A DNA stretch of 64,000 nt from Nitrospirota bacterium (GTDB lineage Bacteria; Nitrospirota; Thermodesulfovibrionia; Thermodesulfovibrionales; UBA6898): the NCBI GenBank assembly GCA_021814475.1, contig JAKAIE010000002.1, positions 1 to 64,000 of the forward strand, in the 5' to 3' direction. The notes beneath the pieces are model-generated. The model saw nothing but the letters and a program-made list of their open reading frames with translations, searched no databases and had not been told where the DNA came from. The position numbers and the translations under genes are program-made. Positions within the stretch are counted from its first letter, which is position 1. Every line of letters begins with the position of its first letter. This document shows, piece after piece, positions 48,604-57,374 of the stretch.

Positions 48604-50395
48604 AGGTCCCATTTTTGTATGCGGCTTCCAGTTTCCCGTACAATGCCACATCCCTGATCGCCGGTAATCTGAAGTCACCCCCGAGGCGCCATTTGTTCCG
48701 GAATGGCACTAGTTCCTTTGGCACAATCTCCCCTCCAGGGCCTTTGAACCCGGTCACTCTCAGGCCCCTCTCGTCGGCGACGATCGTATATTTCCCGTCC
48801 CCGAGATCTTTGTATGATCCGCCCTCGAAGGGGACCTCGATCCGCTGCACGCGGGAGGCATGGCAATCGATGCAACCCCTGGACTTCCCCGTGGCATGGG
48901 CGATCCTGTCGAGGTTGAGCCAGACCATGATGTCGTGGTCGTTCGCGTCCGTATCCTTTACAAGTCCGGTGATTGCATATGAATCGTTCGAAAAATATCG
49001 TCTGTCGATCCCGGCATAAGGTCTGTCCCTGAAGACGAGTTGCCCGGACAGCTTCACCTCGTCCGCCCTGACATTCCCGGAGGTGTGGGGAACGACATGG
49101 ACCGGGATCCAGACGCCTTTAGGGTTCTTCACCAGAAGCGGTGGGATCGCATCGACCAGATAGTCCTGGATCCTTTTGAGCGGGTTGCTGTCGCTGCCGG
49201 ACCCGACGGCAGTCCAGAAGTTGAAGGCGTAGCCTCCGATCAGGGATGTATGACAGGCCGCGCAGTCAACGTTCTTATGTGGCCCGGATGCATGGGCCGC
49301 GACGGTCGCTGCGTGGCATTTTCCGCATGAGACGTTCCTTCTGAGGTCGGCATGCGCGCCTCCGTCGTTATTCGGCTCATGACAGTCGACGCAGACGATG
49401 CCCTTCAGGTAATGCACGTCCGGCCTTTCCTTCAGCAGCAACCTGCCTTTCTTTGCCGCCTGGGTGAACTCCCCCCTGATGAATCCGTCTCCTCGGCGGC
49501 GTTCGAGAGGGCCCGCATGGCAGATGAACCCCCTGCCTCCGCCATAACACGCCAGCGCCGTCGGTTTTTTCACAAAGGTATGCGCGGTGGTGCGGGCTTC
49601 CCCTCCTTCCTTTCTGCTGATGTCGAGATGACAATCCAGGCAGCCGACATGACACCTGTTGCAGGTCCTCTGGTTGTTGAACGCGGTCTTCTCGCTGATC
49701 GGCGCGGTCGAATGGGCGTTGTAATAGATCAGGTTCACGTCCGTGAACCTTTCCTGCGCGGGCTGCGCGAGGGGGCCGGTCCAGAGTCCGCAGCTCTGGG
49801 GTCCCGCAGGGCCGGTCCATGCCCGGTACTGGCTCTGCACATGACCGCCCTCTGCGCCGCCCATAGGACTTTTCAGAAATTTGCCGACAACTCGCTCATG
49901 GCATCTCCCGCAGGTCTTCTCCGCGATGACGGGATTAAATGCGAGGGTTTCGGGGTTCTTGTCCTGCCAGAGGACGAGGTTATAATCTCCAAGGTCCTTC
50001 AGCCTGCCGTCGGCCTCTATCTTTGGCAGGAGCTGGGTTGCCCGGTTCTCCCCTGAGGGCGCCAGCTCTCTCCACGCCTCCCTTTCTGCGGTGTTCAGCG
50101 CCCCGCGTTCCCGTACCCTGAATTTCGAATCCGCCACCTTTACGGACAACAACCCCTTATGCGCCGCGGGCAGGGACGACGCGGAGGGATCACCTAGATG
50201 GCATTCGGAACAGGTGGCAGGCATCCGGGACTCTCCCTTTATCATGGCTTCGGTCATGAAGAATTGCGGATATCCTATTTCGGTCATCCGCGCCCTGCTG
50301 CCGTGGCATTCAACGCATGAACCAGCAGGACACGAAGACGGACTGCTGCAGAACAATGTCAGTATTCCCGACAGGAGAAGGGCAACTTTCCTCAT
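48593..50395 (-). CDS. Multiheme cytochrome c (9-10 hemes)
   Basis: 600 residues from ATG 50395, with a short signal sequence ('MRKVALLLSGILTLFCSS'). Nine CXXCH sites: CVECH, CSECH, CGRCH, CNRCH, CLDCH, CVDCH, CGKCH, CAACH, CIDCH. A tenth, 'CYGGGRGFICH', would be CX8CH, an unusual spacing. It is a periplasmic or exported electron-transfer protein, perhaps handling extracellular acceptors or linked to the small membrane protein gene divergent from it. The long upstream frame (to 50794) has no start support. Confidence 0.9.
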   Translation of the reverse strand: MRKVALLLSGILTLFCSSPSSCPAGSCVECHGSRARMTEIGYPQFFMTEAMIKGESRMPATCSECHLGDPSASSLPAAHKGLLSVKVADSKFRVRERGALNTAEREAWRELAPSGENRATQLLPKIEADGRLKDLGDYNLVLWQDKNPETLAFNPVIAEKTCGRCHERVVGKFLKSPMGGAEGGHVQSQYRAWTGPAGPQSCGLWTGPLAQPAQERFTDVNLIYYNAHSTAPISEKTAFNNQRTCNRCHVGCLDCHLDISRKEGGEARTTAHTFVKKPTALACYGGGRGFICHAGPLERRRGDGFIRGEFTQAAKKGRLLLKERPDVHYLKGIVCVDCHEPNNDGGAHADLRRNVSCGKCHAATVAAHASGPHKNVDCAACHTSLIGGYAFNFWTAVGSGSDSNPLKRIQDYLVDAIPPLLVKNPKGVWIPVHVVPHTSGNVRADEVKLSGQLVFRDRPYAGIDRRYFSNDSYAITGLVKDTDANDHDIMVWLNLDRIAHATGKSRGCIDCHASRVQRIEVPFEGGSYKDLGDGKYTIVADERGLRVTGFKGPGGEIVPKELVPFRNKWRLGGDFRLPAIRDVALYGKLEAAYKNGTFSH

Positions 50396-50497
50396 GACCC
50401 CACTATAGGAGCATTTCCGTCCCTTGTCAACGGCTGGCCCCCACTGTGCAGCCGGGTCGTGTTGACATTGAGTTTGCCGCGTGTGATAGAATTTTCC

Positions 50498-50890
50498 ATG
50501 CGCTTCATGACGGATGGGTTTATTATGATCCTCGGGTATTCCCACAGCGCTGCAGGTGCATTCCTCGCCGTAAGCGCATTCATGATCAAGGCCCTCCGGG
50601 GATGGTATCCTGTCGGGGCAGACCCTGATACTGAGCGCGCCTATATCCGGGTTTACCGCAGGGTCGCCACACTCGCAAAGCTTTCTCTCTTCTGGACAAT
50701 CGTTGCGGGTGTGCCGCGCGCCGTGTATCATGCGGATTACGAGCGTCTTGCCCCGGGAGGAGAGCTGCAGACAGCCGTGGCGGTTGCGGTGCATGTTGTT
50801 TTTTTTATGATGGTCGCGGGCGGCATCTTCTTCTGGGTGCGTCTGTCAGCAAGGGTAAAACTCCTTAAATTTCGGGACACCGCTCCCTAG
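50498..50890 (+). CDS. Small membrane protein, unknown
   Basis: About 130 residues with three to four hydrophobic segments ('FIMILGYSHSAAGAFLAVSAFMIKAL', 'LAKLSLFWTIVAGVPRAVY', 'VAVAVHVVFFMMVAGGIFFWVRL'). The start is uncertain (ATG 50498, 50507 or 50525, no clear RBS). It lies divergent to the multiheme cytochrome, with a TTGACA at 50462-50467 between them, and recalls the membrane protein at 62509. It could be a membrane partner for electron transfer; I recognise no family. Confidence 0.68.
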   Translation: MRFMTDGFIMILGYSHSAAGAFLAVSAFMIKALRGWYPVGADPDTERAYIRVYRRVATLAKLSLFWTIVAGVPRAVYHADYERLAPGGELQTAVAVAVHVVFFMMVAGGIFFWVRLSARVKLLKFRDTAP

Positions 50891-50965
50891 ACTGGAATGC
50901 AGGCCGTTCGTCAGGGGCCAGGCCGGACATTGAAGGATATGGCCGGCTATGCCCCGGTACCGGCG

Positions 50966-50995
50966 TTGACGGTACCGAATGACAACCATTAAACT
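50966..50995 (+). promoter_or_regulatory. Promoter of the M48 protease gene
   Basis: TTGACG (50966-50971), 18 bases, TAAACT (50990-50995), then ACTATATAAGG. The start codon is at 51043. Confidence 0.5.
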
Positions 50996-51042
50996 ATATA
51001 AGGACGAAGTGTGATGCCGCGGTGGCGGCAAAGGAGGCTCTT

Positions 51043-51879
51043 ATGAATGGAATGAAAACGGCGATGCTGATGGTTATTCTGACGCTCCTCCTCGTATGGG
51101 GAGGAGCTGCGATAGGGGGGCAATCTGGTATGACCATGGCGCTGGTGATGGCCGGGGTCATGAACTTTGTCTCATATTTTTTCAGCGACAAGATTGTTCT
51201 GGCAATGTACCATGCCCGCCAGGTGAGTGAGTCCGAGGCCCCTGTACTTTACCGCATCGTCCGGATGTTGAGCCAGAAGGCCGGCATCCCGATGCCGAAG
51301 GTCTATATTATTCCCGATCCTTCTCCCAATGCCTTTGCGACCGGGCGGAGTCCGCAGCATGCTGCTGTTGCCGCGACGGAGGGGATCATGCAGCTGCTGA
51401 GCGAAGAGGAGCTTGCCGGTGTGATGGCCCATGAACTGGCCCATGTTATCCACAGGGACATCCTGATCGGAACGGTGGCAGCGACGCTCGCGGGTGCGAT
51501 CAGCTACCTGGGCCAGATGGCCCTGTTCTTCGGCGGCAGGCGTGACGACGACGAGGGAGGCAATCCGGTGGCGGCCATCGCGATGATGATTCTTGCGCCG
51601 ATTGCGGCCATGCTCATCCAGATGGCGATTTCGAGGTCCAGGGAATATTCCGCTGACGAAGGCGGGGCGAAGCTCCTTGGCAACCCGCTGCCTCTTGCCG
51701 GTGCGCTGAGAAAACTGCAGCAGGGCGTGCAGATGATCCCGATGAACGCGACACCCGCGACCGCCCATATGATGATCGTGAGCCCCTTCAGCGGCGGTGC
51801 GATGATGAAGCTCTTCAGCACGCACCCCCCCATGGAGGAAAGGATCGCCCGCCTGCAGGCGATGAGGATTGCAGGATAA
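51043..51879 (+). CDS. htpX: HtpX-like M48 zinc metalloprotease
   Basis: 278 residues from ATG 51043 (GGAGG upstream). Two N-terminal membrane segments, then the M48 catalytic motif '[13 protein letters not shown]' (HExxH), two further hydrophobic segments ('[17 protein letters not shown]', '[22 protein letters not shown]') and '[15 protein letters not shown]', which holds the third zinc ligand Glu. It degrades damaged membrane proteins. It stands before purC, with 61 bases between. Confidence 0.93.
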   Translation: MNGMKTAMLMVILTLLLVWGGAAIGGQSGMTMALVMAGVMNFVSYFFSDKIVLAMYHARQVSESEAPVLYRIVRMLSQKAGIPMPKVYIIPDPSPNAFATGRSPQHAAVAATEGIMQLLSEEELAGVMAHELAHVIHRDILIGTVAATLAGAISYLGQMALFFGGRRDDDEGGNPVAAIAMMILAPIAAMLIQMAISRSREYSADEGGAKLLGNPLPLAGALRKLQQGVQMIPMNATPATAHMMIVSPFSGGAMMKLFSTHPPMEERIARLQAMRIAG

Positions 51880-51940
51880 GTCTTTTTGCCTGTCCCGTTT
51901 TGCGGCACCAGGATCGAGAACATATATTCAGGAGGATACG

Positions 51941-52819
51941 ATGCCGGAAGTTGTCACTGAAACACAGATACACGAGTTGCCGCTGGTGAGGCGGGGCAAG
52001 GTCCGTGATGTCTACGGGATCGACGACCGGCTGCTGATCATTGCGACCGACAGGGTTTCGGCCTTTGATGTGGTGCTGCCGAACGGGATAGCGGGCAAGG
52101 GCAAGATACTGACCCGGATATCGCTTTACTGGTTCGAGCAGATGAAGGAGATCATGCCGAACCATATCGTTGCGACAGAGGTGAAAGATTACCCCGAGGT
52201 TCTCCACAAGTATGCCGATATTCTCGAAGGGCGGAGCATGCTCGTAAAAAAGGCAAAGCCGATGCCCGTGGAGTGCATCGTTCGCGGATATCTTTCCGGT
52301 TCCGGCTGGAAAGAATACAGGACAAAAGGGTCAGTCTGCGGTATCGCGCTCCCCGCCGGGTTGCGTGAGTCCTCGAGGCTGGACCAGCCTATCTTCACCC
52401 CGAGCACGAAGGCCGAAGAAGGCCACGATGTCAATATACGCTTTGAGGAAATGCGCGCGCTCATCGGCGACGATAAGGCTCAGCAACTGAGGGACGCGAG
52501 TCTGAGGATCTATTCGAAGGCCAGGGAGACGGCCGAGAAGAAGGGCATTATCATCGCGGACACAAAGTTTGAGTTCGGAATCTACGACGACAGGATGATA
52601 CTTATAGACGAGGTGCTGACCCCCGACTCTTCGCGTTTCTGGTCCATGGATACCTATCAGCCCGGCCGGTCTCAGGACAGTTATGACAAGCAGATCATCA
52701 GGGATTATCTGTTGACCCTTGACTGGGACCAGACATATCCCGGGCCGGTGCTTCCGGAACATATTGTGGAAAAGGCGCTCGAAAGATACAGGGAGATCAG
52801 CCGGATAATCACCGGCTGA
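51941..52819 (+). CDS. purC: Phosphoribosylaminoimidazole-succinocarboxamide synthase
   Basis: 292 residues from ATG 51941 (AGGAGG upstream). SAICAR synthase motifs are clear: '[33 protein letters not shown]', '[16 protein letters not shown]', '[20 protein letters not shown]', '[11 protein letters not shown]'. It joins CAIR with aspartate in purine synthesis. This is the longer single-domain type found in many bacteria and yeast. The frame from 51869 adds unsupported residues. Confidence 0.97.
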   Translation: MPEVVTETQIHELPLVRRGKVRDVYGIDDRLLIIATDRVSAFDVVLPNGIAGKGKILTRISLYWFEQMKEIMPNHIVATEVKDYPEVLHKYADILEGRSMLVKKAKPMPVECIVRGYLSGSGWKEYRTKGSVCGIALPAGLRESSRLDQPIFTPSTKAEEGHDVNIRFEEMRALIGDDKAQQLRDASLRIYSKARETAEKKGIIIADTKFEFGIYDDRMILIDEVLTPDSSRFWSMDTYQPGRSQDSYDKQIIRDYLLTLDWDQTYPGPVLPEHIVEKALERYREISRIITG

Positions 52820-52836
52820 TGCGAACAGGGGCGCCT

Positions 52837-53610
52837 TTACTTACGGCCTGATCCCGGTTTGCTCTCCCCTGTGGAGAGCATCATCCCTATATACTTGTTG
52901 ATCGGGTTTGACCGCTTGAGAAACGGGACCGGGGGTTTCCGGCGGGTCCCGAGTCTTGCCAGTTCCAGCCGGATCTCCTTATTGTCCGCGTCGTTTCTGA
53001 GGCCCTGGCGCAGGGCATTGAGCGCCTCCTTCTTCTTCCCTGCCTTCAGGTAAGCCCGCCCGAGGTTCAGATAGAAGACCGGATGGAAGAACTCGCTGCC
53101 AAAGGGTATCGTTTCATCCAGGCGCTTTATCGCTTCGATGCAGAGGGAAATTCCCTCCGCCGGTCTGTTTCTGACGATCGCCGTCAGGCATCCGTAATAC
53201 GAGAGCAGGAAGGGATCTCCCGGGAATTTCCCGAGCGCCTCTTCAAGCAGTGCCAGGGCGGAGTCTCCTTTGCCTTTCTTCAGCAGGTCCTTCACTTCCT
53301 CGAAATACTCGGACTTCTGCTTTTGCTTTGAGGCCTGCTCCCTGACGAAGAAGTCCGTTGCGGATTTGTGCTGGCCTTCCATCATGGATCTGAGCTTTGT
53401 GTCGAAGTCGGCGAGCTTGAGAATATGCGAATAGTCAGAGTCCCTCGAAAAGACTATCTCGCCGTCCTGGTAAATGCGTGTAGCTATCCTGCAGGTCTTT
53501 TTTCCGAGGTTCTCGGTCTGTATGTGGTACGACGTATTGTCGATGACGACGTTACTGCTGAACTCCGGTGGCCTCTTCGATACTATCCGTACCGATGATT
53601 TCGAAGCCAT
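52837..53610 (-). CDS. TPR-containing protein
   Basis: 257 residues. The first 90 are a beta-rich region with 'VVIDNTSYHIQTENLGKKTCRIATRIYQDGEIVFSRDSDY'. Then a charged helix, and three tetratricopeptide-like units (about 110-225, 'ALLEEALGKFPGDPFLLSYYGCLTAIV', 'FYLNLGRAYLKAGKKKEALNALRQGLR'). No signal peptide. It is three bases downstream of the next gene (53614-53976) and is probably co-transcribed. No specific family recognised; protein scaffolding is likely. Confidence 0.72.
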   Translation of the reverse strand: MASKSSVRIVSKRPPEFSSNVVIDNTSYHIQTENLGKKTCRIATRIYQDGEIVFSRDSDYSHILKLADFDTKLRSMMEGQHKSATDFFVREQASKQKQKSEYFEEVKDLLKKGKGDSALALLEEALGKFPGDPFLLSYYGCLTAIVRNRPAEGISLCIEAIKRLDETIPFGSEFFHPVFYLNLGRAYLKAGKKKEALNALRQGLRNDADNKEIRLELARLGTRRKPPVPFLKRSNPINKYIGMMLSTGESKPGSGRK

Positions 53611-53613
53611 ATG

Positions 53614-53976
53614 TTACCTGAGGAGACCCAGGACCTTCATGATCTGGCCCTTATGGAAATCGATGATATCCTGGGGGGTTCCCCACGACCCTGCCTTCTT
53701 CGCCAGCGTTTCCACTGCCTTTGTGATGCCCTCGCGGGTTGGATTGTCAAAGTCGCTGCCTGTCTCCCTGAAGACCATCCTGATCGATGCAAGGACATTG
53801 ACCATGAGGTCCTCATCCCTTGTCGAGCCGCCCATATCCTGCTTGATACGCGCAAAGGTCTCCCTCTGGGCCTCAAAAAAGCACTTGACGATAAGGTCCC
53901 GGGCCTTTTTCTCATCCATGCCCTTCAGGTCATCTTCTTTTATCGTCCACCTTGAAAAAATCTTTTTCTCTGCCAT
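53614..53976 (-). CDS. Hypothetical helical protein
   Basis: 120 residues, all helical, no Cys motif or membrane segment. It contains 'KARDLIVKCFFEAQRETFARIKQDMGGS' and 'VLASIRMVFRETGSDFDNPTREGITKAVETLAKKAGSWG', ending in 'FHKGQIMKVLGLLR'. The layout recalls small cytoplasmic proteins next to TPR genes in delta-type bacteria. It is the first gene of a two-gene unit with the TPR protein. Function unknown. Confidence 0.7.
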   Translation of the reverse strand: MAEKKIFSRWTIKEDDLKGMDEKKARDLIVKCFFEAQRETFARIKQDMGGSTRDEDLMVNVLASIRMVFRETGSDFDNPTREGITKAVETLAKKAGSWGTPQDIIDFHKGQIMKVLGLLR

Positions 53977-54018
53977 CTCAGTATCCGCCTCTTATCGATG
54001 CATCGTACAGGACGCCAG

Positions 54019-54216
54019 TCATGACGCTATAATTCCGCCACTCGGCATCATGTCATCGACCGGAGGTTTTCCGTGCGTCTTGCGGTATTCCTTTCGCTTG
54101 CACTCGGTCATTTTCTGTCCTTTGCAATAGTTCCGTATGAAACTGCGGCAGGCAAGGTCCTTTGTCTCGGAATATTTCTTGAAAAAACCACAGCTATTGA
54201 GAAGTTCGCACTCCAT
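54019..54216 (-). CDS. Small Cys-rich protein (65 aa)
   Basis: 65 residues from ATG 54216, with CAGGAG before it (the longer frame is not supported). It begins 'MECELLNSCGFFKKY' and carries further cysteines in 'DLACRSFIRNYCKG' and 'MTECKRKEYRK', so five cysteines in all, with 'HGKPPVDDMMPSGG' near the end. Similar short proteins occur in delta-type anaerobes and may bind a metal or Fe-S cluster. Function unknown. Confidence 0.78.
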   Translation of the reverse strand: MECELLNSCGFFKKYSETKDLACRSFIRNYCKGQKMTECKRKEYRKTHGKPPVDDMMPSGGIIAS

Positions 54217-54329
54217 AATGTACTCTCCTGAAAATAAAATATCGGATTTGATGCCCTGGTAAATATTAGCATCAACGGTGAGGATTTTCAAACTTCATCA
54301 GCAGAGAGGCCTCTGCATCGGCCGCTGCG

Positions 54330-55412
54330 CTAGTTTTCGATATACCCGGAAATCAGAAAATCATCTCCCCACCTGCTCATCGTGGTGCGGACGACCCGGT
54401 GCGCGTCCGCAAGCCGTCTGAATAACGCACCGCCGACGGCGGTGAACGAGTGCCTTCCCCCGATGATCTTCGGCGCGATAAAAAACATGACCTTGTCGAC
54501 TATCCCGCTGTCGAGGGCAGAGGCATTCAGCGAGGATCCCCCTTCTATCAGGACCGAGGTGATTCCCCTCGCACCGAGGTCTCTCATGAGGCCGTCGAGA
54601 GCGGGACGGTCCCCGTCATGTTCCATGACTGTGATCCCTCTTTCCCTGAGCAGGCCCTTTTTAGCGGAGCCCCCAGCCTTTCTCGTGACCAGGATCGTGT
54701 CGGGTGGTCTGCAGAGCACTTTGGCTTCCGGCCGGATTGTGAGCCGGGGATCGATCACGATCCGGAGGGGATTTTTTCCGCGGGCTGTCCTGCAGGTGAG
54801 GCTCGGGTCATCGGCGTTCACCGTCCCGATTGCGGTCAGCACGGCGTCGACTTCACCCCTCAGCCGGTGCACCTGTCTTCGGGCCTTTTCCCCTGTGATC
54901 CATTTTGATTCTCCCTCGGGGGTCGCGATCTTGCCGTCGAGGGTCATCGCGGTCTTGAGGATCACAAACGGCCTTCCGGTGAGTATATGCTTGATATAGT
55001 ATTCATTGAGTATCCTCGCCCTGTCTTCGAGCACGCCCGAGATGACCTCGATCCCTGCCCGGCGCAGTTCGCCGATTCCCTTTCCTGCTACCTTCGGGTT
55101 GGGATCCTCCATGGAAACGATGACCTTGCGGATGCCCGCTGCAATGATAGTCCCGGTGCACGGAGGGGTCCTCTTGTCCTTGTGGCAGCATGGTTCAAGA
55201 CTTACATACAAGGAGGCGCCCCGGGCCTTCTCACCCGCCTTTTCCAGTGCGATCGCCTCCGCGTGGGGCGTGCCGGCCTTTTTGTGGTATCCCTCGGAGA
55301 TGATCCTGCCGTTCTTTACGACCACTGCGCCCACCATGGGGTTCGGGCTCGTCCGGCCGCGTGCCCTGGCGGCCAGCACCAGAGTTCTTCGTATGAGTGC
55401 TTCGTCAGTCAT
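54330..55412 (-). CDS. ribD: Riboflavin biosynthesis bifunctional deaminase/reductase RibD
   Basis: 360 residues from ATG 55412. Deaminase domain (1-145): 'TSPNPMVGAVVV', zinc motif 'HAEAIAL' and 'PCCHKDKRTPPCTG'. Reductase domain (146-360): 'ILKTAMTLDGKIATPEGESKWITG', 'GTVNADDPSLTCR', 'SVLIEGGSSLNAS'. It carries out two consecutive steps in riboflavin synthesis. No other rib gene is adjacent. The upstream region shows GC-rich hairpins but not the FMN riboswitch core. Confidence 0.95.
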   Translation of the reverse strand: MTDEALIRRTLVLAARARGRTSPNPMVGAVVVKNGRIISEGYHKKAGTPHAEAIALEKAGEKARGASLYVSLEPCCHKDKRTPPCTGTIIAAGIRKVIVSMEDPNPKVAGKGIGELRRAGIEVISGVLEDRARILNEYYIKHILTGRPFVILKTAMTLDGKIATPEGESKWITGEKARRQVHRLRGEVDAVLTAIGTVNADDPSLTCRTARGKNPLRIVIDPRLTIRPEAKVLCRPPDTILVTRKAGGSAKKGLLRERGITVMEHDGDRPALDGLMRDLGARGITSVLIEGGSSLNASALDSGIVDKVMFFIAPKIIGGRHSFTAVGGALFRRLADAHRVVRTTMSRWGDDFLISGYIEN

Positions 55413-55597
55413 GACGTAACAGGATACCACAAAATCCTTTACTTATCATACAGTTATCACTACAATTTATAAATTGACGGCAGGGATGCCCGAAATGGCT
55501 GCCGCCCTGCCGGGGCGTACACCGCCCCGCGGCGGAAACAATCCGCGTACTGATGCGGCTTAATTAGTGTGATATAATCTCTACAGGAGGCGAGTGA

Positions 55598-55981
55598 ATG
55601 GACAGAATATGGCTGATCATCATCGCGGTTGCCGTGGGAGCGGTTGCCGCATATCTTGTCCCGCTGCTGCTTGAACTGAGGCGGACGGTCGAAGCTCTCA
55701 GGCATACGATCGAGACGAATCTGAATCCAGCTCTCGATGAGCTCCAGAAGAACCTCAGGACACTCAACAGCATCACAGGGAATGTCGAGAAGGTGACCGG
55801 GGATGTGAAGATTTTTTCTGAGGCGGTCGGCAATATCGGCCGTTCGGTGAGCGCAGTGAACGCGGTCATCAGCGGCACCGGCGCCACGGCCGTGATAAAA
55901 CTCATGAGTCTCAGGACCGGGATTGTTGCGGCAATCGGATTTGTACTGACGAATCTTTTGCGGAAAGGAGATACAAAATGA
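55598..55981 (+). CDS. DUF948-family membrane protein
   Basis: 127 residues. One N-terminal membrane helix ('LIIIAVAVGAVAAYLVPLLLEL') and a long coiled coil ('NPALDELQKNLRTLNSITGNVEKVTGDVKIFSEAVGNIGRSVSAV'), then a second weak hydrophobic segment. This is the layout of DUF948 proteins, which are often next to YtxH-like genes and tied to the cell envelope or stress. A TATAAT (55573-55578) and AGGAGG precede it. It overlaps the next gene by ATGA. Confidence 0.85.
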   Translation: MDRIWLIIIAVAVGAVAAYLVPLLLELRRTVEALRHTIETNLNPALDELQKNLRTLNSITGNVEKVTGDVKIFSEAVGNIGRSVSAVNAVISGTGATAVIKLMSLRTGIVAAIGFVLTNLLRKGDTK

Positions 55982-56286
55982 AAGAGGAAGGTTATGGCTC
56001 AGGTGCGGTTCTCATGTCGTTCCTGCTCGGCGGCATAGTCGGTGCGGGACTTGCCCTTCTGCTGGCGCCGCAGTCCGGCGAGGAGACGCGGAAAAAGATC
56101 AGGGAGTTCGCCGACGATGTCAAGGACAAGACGGCCGGGCTGGTCGATGAGGCGAAGCACAAGGTGACGGATATCGTCGACGAGGGGAAAGGGTTCTACG
56201 AAGAAAAGAAGTCCGTATTCAAGGCTGCAGTTGATGCCGGGAAAGATGCTTACGAAAAGGAAAAGGAGCGGCTCTCGAAGGCATAG
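55978..56286 (+). CDS. YtxH-domain protein
   Basis: 102 residues. N-terminal glycine-rich membrane helix ('VLMSFLLGGIVGAGLALLLAPQSGEETRKKIREF', the YtxH signature) and a long charged tail with 'KDKTAGLVDEAKHKVTDIVDEGKGFYEEKK' repeats, like late-embryogenesis-type helices. Known as a stress-related membrane protein in several phyla; the exact job is not known. ATGA overlap with the DUF948 gene. Confidence 0.87.
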   Translation: MKEEGYGSGAVLMSFLLGGIVGAGLALLLAPQSGEETRKKIREFADDVKDKTAGLVDEAKHKVTDIVDEGKGFYEEKKSVFKAAVDAGKDAYEKEKERLSKA

Positions 56287-56297
56287 CGCTGGCATAG

Positions 56298-56642
56298 ATG
56301 CATGAGGTCTCGATAGCCCTCAGCCTGATCGATATCATCACGGCGCAGTGCCGCAAGGAGGGCTATGGCAGGATAGAGGCGGTCAGGGTCAGGATCGGCA
56401 GGGCGTCCGGGATAATGCCGGACGCCCTTGCTTTTGCCTTCGACGCGATTAAGGGTGACTCGATGGCGTCGGGGGCGGTGATGGAGATCGAGGAGGTCTC
56501 CCTGACCGGCAGGTGCCGTGACTGCGGGGTGGAGTTCACCTCGGATGAAGAGTATGTTCTCGCATGCCCGGCATGCGGGGGGGCATCCTTTGTCATGACC
56601 GGGGGGCGTGAACTCGACATAATCGATATGGAGGTTTCCTGA
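56298..56642 (+). CDS. hypA: Hydrogenase nickel-incorporation protein HypA
   Basis: 114 residues: N-terminal Met-His-Glu nickel motif 'MHEVSIALSLIDII', zinc site 'CRDCGVEF' and 'CPACGG'. It receives nickel and passes it with HypB to NiFe hydrogenases or other nickel enzymes. It overlaps hypB by one base (TGATG). No hypC-F or functional hydrogenase is in the window, so its client lies elsewhere; the Ehr subunit here lacks nickel ligands and is not a client. Confidence 0.95.
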   Translation: MHEVSIALSLIDIITAQCRKEGYGRIEAVRVRIGRASGIMPDALAFAFDAIKGDSMASGAVMEIEEVSLTGRCRDCGVEFTSDEEYVLACPACGGASFVMTGGRELDIIDMEVS

Positions 56643-57301
56643 TGAAGGTGAAGGTGGCGACAAAGATACTCGAAGCGAACGACAGGATCGCGCTCGACAA
56701 CAGGAGACTCTTTGACCAGGCGGGTGTTTTCGTCATAAATCTCATGAGCGGTCCAGGCGCCGGCAAGACGTCTCTTCTCGAAAGAACGCTCGCGCAGGCG
56801 ACGGGGCTGAAGATAGGCGTCATTGAAGGGGATATCGCCGGCACGGATGACGCCGAGAGGGTCGAACGGTTGGGGGCCCCCGTTGTGCAGATCAATACCG
56901 GCGGCGCCTGCCACCTTGATGCGAACATGATCTTCGAGGTCCTTGATGATATGCCGCTCAATTCCCTGGATATCCTCTTTATCGAGAATGTCGGCAACCT
57001 CGTCTGTCCCGCGGAATTCAGGGTTGGCGAGGATATGAAGGTGATGCTGCTGAGTATCGCCGAGGGCCATGACAAACCGCTGAAGTATCCGCTGATGTTC
57101 CAGGAATCCTCCGCGCTGGTCCTCAATAAGATCGATCTCGCACCGTATACCGACGTTGATATGGAGAAGATAAGGAGGGATGCCCTGTCGCTCAATCCCG
57201 GGCTGAAGATATTCGAGGTCTCATGCAGGACCGGTGAGGGGATAGAGGGGTGGACCGGATGGCTGAAGGAGGTCTCCGGAAAGGGCTTCCCCCAGCCTTG
57301 A
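56642..57301 (+). CDS. hypB: Hydrogenase nickel-incorporation GTPase HypB
   Basis: 219 residues. P-loop 'MSGPGAGKTSLLERT', 'VIEGDIAGTDDAERVERLGAPVVQINTGGACHLDA', 'ENVGNLVCPAEFRVGED' and 'LNKIDLAPY'. The Cys/His metal site of the G-domain is present in 'GGACHLD' and 'NLVCP'. It lacks the His-rich N-terminal nickel store. It pairs with HypA upstream. Confidence 0.95.
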   Translation: MKVKVATKILEANDRIALDNRRLFDQAGVFVINLMSGPGAGKTSLLERTLAQATGLKIGVIEGDIAGTDDAERVERLGAPVVQINTGGACHLDANMIFEVLDDMPLNSLDILFIENVGNLVCPAEFRVGEDMKVMLLSIAEGHDKPLKYPLMFQESSALVLNKIDLAPYTDVDMEKIRRDALSLNPGLKIFEVSCRTGEGIEGWTGWLKEVSGKGFPQP

Positions 57302-57374
57302 CATTGCCCCGGGTCTTCCGATATCTTTTCTAATAAATTTTCCTGAGCAAATCCATTATTCGAGGAGCGATTAT

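Noticed and set aside
48593-50794. 733-residue version of the multiheme cytochrome
   Set aside because: The extra N-terminal 133 residues have no signal or domain and cover the neighbouring promoter and gene; the signal peptide begins at 50395.
55413-55597. FMN riboswitch before ribD
   Set aside because: GC-rich hairpins are present, but the conserved RFN core (AGGGGCGG...CACCGGCGGT-type sequence) is not found on the ribD strand.
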